DNA of 7,462 nt. Source: Pseudomonadota bacterium (GTDB lineage: Bacteria; Pseudomonadota; Gammaproteobacteria; Steroidobacterales; Steroidobacteraceae). The translations under genes and the position numbers were made by a program. Numbering within the stretch: position 1 is the stretch's first letter; each line of letters opens with the position of its first letter. The notes under the pieces were generated by a model. It was not told the DNA's origin. It searched no databases and saw only the letters and a list, made by a program, of their open reading frames with translations. Positions 5,612 to 7,462 of this stretch are shown one piece after another. The stretch lies in the NCBI GenBank assembly GCA_021826035.1, contig JAKBBE010000130.1:1-7462 (forward strand). The letters run 5' to 3'.

Positions 5612-6549
5612 CGAACGCGCCCGAGCGTCCCAAGATCTCGGCAACGGGGATCGCCGTCGGCCGTGCCGGACGGCATCACGGTGAGATTCTCCAGGGTCTC
5701 TGGTGGCAACCCTCGGAGGCTCGCGCCGATCCCATCCCCTGTCTCGTCACTCTGCCAGTACCTGGCACCGGCACGGAGGCCCATTTCCGGCTGACGCCCG
5801 GACGACGCATCGTGGTTCACCCCACCAACCGGGTAAAAGCCGCGCGCGCCGCCCGATTGGCACTCGATGCGCTCGACGCCAGCGCCTCCGGCGGCCTGCT
5901 GCACCTAAACAGCTCCATACCCATCGGACTCGGAATGGGCTCCTCCACCAGCGACGTCCTTGCGACACTCCGGGCCGTGTTCGACGCATGCGGCGCGCCA
6001 GCGGATGCGACCTTGCTCGCCCGGCTCGCAGTGAGGGCCGAGGCCGCCGCGGACCCGCTCATGTTCGCCGGTGCGGTGCTGTTCGCACAGCGCGAAGGCC
6101 ACATCCTTGAGGACTGGGGACGATGGTTCCCTGATTTCCTGCTCCTGAGCATCGACACCGAGCCGCGCTCGGGTGGTCACGATACGTTGGGCCTGCCTGT
6201 ACCGAACGGCGCCGCCATGCGGGATGAGTACACTGGGCTCGTGCAACAAGCACGTGCCGCGTTCCAGGCACGCGATGCGGCTGCCGTCGCCGCCGCCGCG
6301 ACTCGCAGTGCCGAACTCAACCAGCGGATCGTACCCCTGCGTGGATTTGAGGATCTGCGCATGCTGGCCGCCACCAGTGGAGCGCTGGGCCTGCAGATCT
6401 CGCACTCGGGAACCGTGGCCGGGCTGCTGTTCGATCCGCAGATCGTCCGGCACACGCTGAAACCTCTGCTGACCCAGCTGCGCGCGCGCCAGATGGCCCC
6501 GCTCGGGATTTTTCGCACCGGCTGCGATACCTCTCGCGGTGCTGCGTGA
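5596..6549 (+). CDS. pduX: GHMP-family L-threonine kinase, PduX-like
   Basis: PduX-type kinases phosphorylate free L-threonine to L-threonine-O-3-phosphate, the substrate of CobD. This protein (317 residues from ATG 5596) has the GHMP layout: an N-terminal GRAGRHHGEILQG (22-34) in place of the usual GTCGELxQG, the glycine/serine ATP loop PIGLGMGSSTSDVLATLRA (109-127), and the C-terminal loop LGLQISHSGTVAGLLFD (264-280). It is close to the length of Salmonella PduX. ATG 5596 overlaps the phosphatase by 16 bases; an in-frame ATG at 5512 would overlap by 100 bases and add 28 residues (MATVIPLRNRPVV...) that coincide with phosphatase coding, so I prefer 5596. No strong ribosome site is visible for either. 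Operon position and CobD upstream support threonine as the substrate, but other GHMP sugar or amino-acid kinases cannot be excluded from sequence alone. Confidence 0.85.
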   Translation: MAPGVTNAPERPKISATGIAVGRAGRHHGEILQGLWWQPSEARADPIPCLVTLPVPGTGTEAHFRLTPGRRIVVHPTNRVKAARAARLALDALDASASGGLLHLNSSIPIGLGMGSSTSDVLATLRAVFDACGAPADATLLARLAVRAEAAADPLMFAGAVLFAQREGHILEDWGRWFPDFLLLSIDTEPRSGGHDTLGLPVPNGAAMRDEYTGLVQQARAAFQARDAAAVAAAATRSAELNQRIVPLRGFEDLRMLAATSGALGLQISHSGTVAGLLFDPQIVRHTLKPLLTQLRARQMAPLGIFRTGCDTSRGAA

Positions 6550-6594
6550 AACTCTGTCGATGCGCGCATGCCGGCCTCGGACCCGCACACCGTA

Positions 6595-6629
6595 GGCTCA
6601 ACGCGAATCTCGAGCACTCCGACTGAGCC
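6595..6629 (+). terminator. Possible weak terminator after the cob operon
   Basis: GGCTCA (6595-6600) pairs perfectly with TGAGCC (6624-6629) across a 23-base loop, and CTTT follows at once. It lies about 45 bases after the kinase stop, a plausible place for the operon's end. The stem is short, the loop long and the T-tract minimal, so a Rho-dependent end is just as likely. Confidence 0.2.
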
Positions 6630-6755
6630 CTTTGGGGGGATCGGCGTGCCGGTAAGATCCGCGTCAAGGCCTCACTCGAGAGTCGTCCAGCCCACACTCC
6701 GCCGGATCTCCCATGGATTTTCATGCGCATCGACTGAATTCGATCTGCGCGGAAG

Positions 6756-6787
6756 GAAGGGCCGCGCATCCATCTACACGGCCCTTC
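6756..6787. terminator. 9-bp inverted repeat, possible bidirectional terminator
   Basis: GAAGGGCCG (6756-6764) is the exact reverse complement of CGGCCCTTC (6779-6787), with a 14-base loop. It sits between two convergent genes, where a shared terminator is expected. A competing stem, TGCGCGG (6746-6752) with CCGCGCA (6762-6768) and a 9-base loop, shares bases 6762-6764 with the first, so only one can form at a time. No proper T-run follows on either strand; the stem's own TT ends each arm. Function is inferred from position and symmetry. Confidence 0.35.
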
Positions 6788-6825
6788 GACTCACCACTTC
6801 GGAACAAGTATGCGTCGCCAGAACC

Positions 6826-6839
6826 CCAGAGGACTCTGG
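6826..6839 (-). terminator. Short stem just after the receptor stop codon
   Basis: CCAGA (6826-6830) and TCTGG (6835-6839) form a 5-bp stem with a 4-base loop, ten bases beyond the receptor stop when read on the - strand. It is too short and lacks a T-run, so it is only a weak candidate for the receptor transcript end. Confidence 0.15.
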
Positions 6840-6848
6840 ACCGCCGCA

Positions 6849-7462
6849 TCAGAATCCAAACGGACTCCACGTCAATCCGACGAACACCCCGAACGGCATG
6901 GTGTTGTAGCTATAGGCCGTCTGATACCGCTTATCAAGCAGGTTCTCTATACGCGCACTCCACCGAAAATCCCGGCCAAGGGGGCCCTCGGCGGTCAGGC
7001 CGACCGTGGTGTAGCTCCCCAGGGTCACGGGAAATGCCGTAAACGACGGCGTGTACGCCACATCCGGGCGCGGCCCCATGTAATGCAGGACCAACCCGGT
7101 CGTTACTCGGCCGAACTGGTAGCCCAGCGTGAGGTTAGCCATGCTCCTGGCGAGACGTTGCAGCGTCGGATTACCGACCTCGCTCTGCGCGATCGGCTGC
7201 TGCAAGGTCACATTGGCATCATAACTCCATCGCCGCCAGCTGCCCCTTGCGGAGAGCTCTGCCCCACGCGTGCGCGTACGCGCGATGTTTTGGAACTGCG
7301 TCATTCCGTTCGGCGTCGAGCCGAAGCCCCACATTTCGTTGCCGGTGGTTTGGAACAACGTCATGCGCACATTGACCGGGGCTCCGGACCACTGCAGCGC
7401 CGCCTGAACGGTGTGCGCCGATTCCGGCTTCAGGAGGGGATTCGCGGCCCAATACGGGTTGC
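6849..7462 (-). CDS. btuB: TonB-dependent outer-membrane receptor, BtuB-like, C-terminal part (5' end outside window)
   Basis: This is the last 204 residues of an outer-membrane beta-barrel, open to the window edge. BtuB-type receptors take up cobalamin and cobinamide across the outer membrane with energy from TonB-ExbBD. Visible family features are NPYWAANPLLKPESAHTVQ, close to the common NPxLKPE(x)A/S motif; RTRTRGAELSARG, resembling the RxxGxEL strand; alternating barrel strands; and the closing RIENLLDKRYQTAYSYNT followed by GVFVGLTWSPFGF. The ENLxDKxYQTAxxYN block is characteristic of BtuB-like receptors, and the terminal Phe is the usual outer-membrane assembly signal. The plug domain, TonB box, signal peptide and any upstream cobalamin riboswitch are outside the window. 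It is convergent with the cob operon, so it must have its own promoter. The B12 specificity rests on the C-terminal block plus location; another siderophore receptor is less likely. Confidence 0.85.
   Translation of the reverse strand, partial: NPYWAANPLLKPESAHTVQAALQWSGAPVNVRMTLFQTTGNEMWGFGSTPNGMTQFQNIARTRTRGAELSARGSWRRWSYDANVTLQQPIAQSEVGNPTLQRLARSMANLTLGYQFGRVTTGLVLHYMGPRPDVAYTPSFTAFPVTLGSYTTVGLTAEGPLGRDFRWSARIENLLDKRYQTAYSYNTMPFGVFVGLTWSPFGF

Larger units (their letters stand above)
6550..6848. other. Gene-free convergent intergenic region between pduX and the TonB receptor
   Basis: About 300 bases between two convergent 3' ends. No open frame here shows a family motif or ribosome site; frames that cross it run antisense into the receptor gene. 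It holds several inverted repeats, including a long-loop pair at 6595-6629, a compact GGATC/CGGC-GT-GCCG/GATCC arrangement at 6638-6660, a strong 9-bp stem at 6756-6787 and a short stem at 6826-6839. None is followed by a run of T on either strand. I see no tRNA, CRISPR or insertion-sequence ends. Confidence 0.6.

Noticed and set aside
5905..6588. Long - strand frame (227 codons) opposite the threonine kinase
   Set aside because: It is a typical GC-rich antisense shadow: composition mirrors the + strand gene and no motif or ribosome site is seen. The same applies to long - strand frames at 550-1152, 1436-2050, 2385-2972 and 3628-4275.
6568..6909. 113-codon + strand frame across the intergenic region
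   Set aside because: It has no recognisable domain, is low in complexity, has no convincing ribosome site and runs antisense into the receptor gene.
1..7462. Search for CRISPR arrays, tRNA/rRNA genes, insertion-sequence ends, phage or defence genes
   Set aside because: No spaced direct repeats, cloverleaf, transposase or integrase motif was seen; the window is explained by a B12 operon and its receptor.

Overview
The window is a GC-rich late-cobalamin (vitamin B12) locus from what is most likely a gammaproteobacterium of the Pseudomonas/Xanthomonas kind. The main reasons are the gene order bluB - cbiB - cobD - (cobQ) - cobU - cobT - cobS - cobC, which closely follows the P. aeruginosa cob cluster as I recall it, and a TonB-dependent receptor next to it. 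The taxonomic placement is an inference. BluB uses oxygen, so an aerobic or facultative lifestyle fits. Gene symbols follow the Salmonella scheme (cbiB = AdoCbi-P synthase, cobD = Thr-P decarboxylase, cobC = phosphatase); in the Pseudomonas denitrificans scheme the first two are called cobD and cobC.

Layout, all on + unless stated: the 3' end of bluB (1-209); a 51-codon ORF of unknown nature (206-361); cbiB (358-1305); cobD (1298-2290); a hollowed-out remnant of cobyric acid synthase cobQ/cbiP (2287-2472); cobU (2517-3038); a 47-codon ORF of unknown nature (3035-3178); cobT (3181-4266); cobS (4263-5015); cobC-type phosphatase (5012-5611); a PduX-like L-threonine kinase (5596-6549). A gene-free stretch of about 300 bp (6550-6848) with several inverted repeats then separates the operon from the 3' end of a convergent BtuB-like TonB-dependent receptor on the - strand (6849-7462).

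Together the intact genes make up the whole nucleotide-loop assembly branch. PduX and CobD make aminopropanol phosphate from threonine, and CbiB joins it to cobyric acid. CobU activates the product to AdoCbi-GDP. BluB makes dimethylbenzimidazole, CobT turns it into alpha-ribazole-P, CobS joins the two halves, and CobC removes the phosphate. The step that supplies cobyric acid (CobQ) has been lost from its usual place: only the start, the P-loop and possibly the extreme C-terminus remain, as a 61-codon in-frame ORF.

The most unusual feature is architectural. Three short ORFs (51, 61 and 47 codons) sit between full-length genes. Each starts on the stop codon of the gene before it (GTGA or ATGA), and each ends on, or within a few bases of, a start codon of the gene after it. 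One is recognisably a gutted cobQ. This suggests either internal in-frame gene loss that preserved translational coupling, or small coupling ORFs, within an operon where nearly every junction overlaps.
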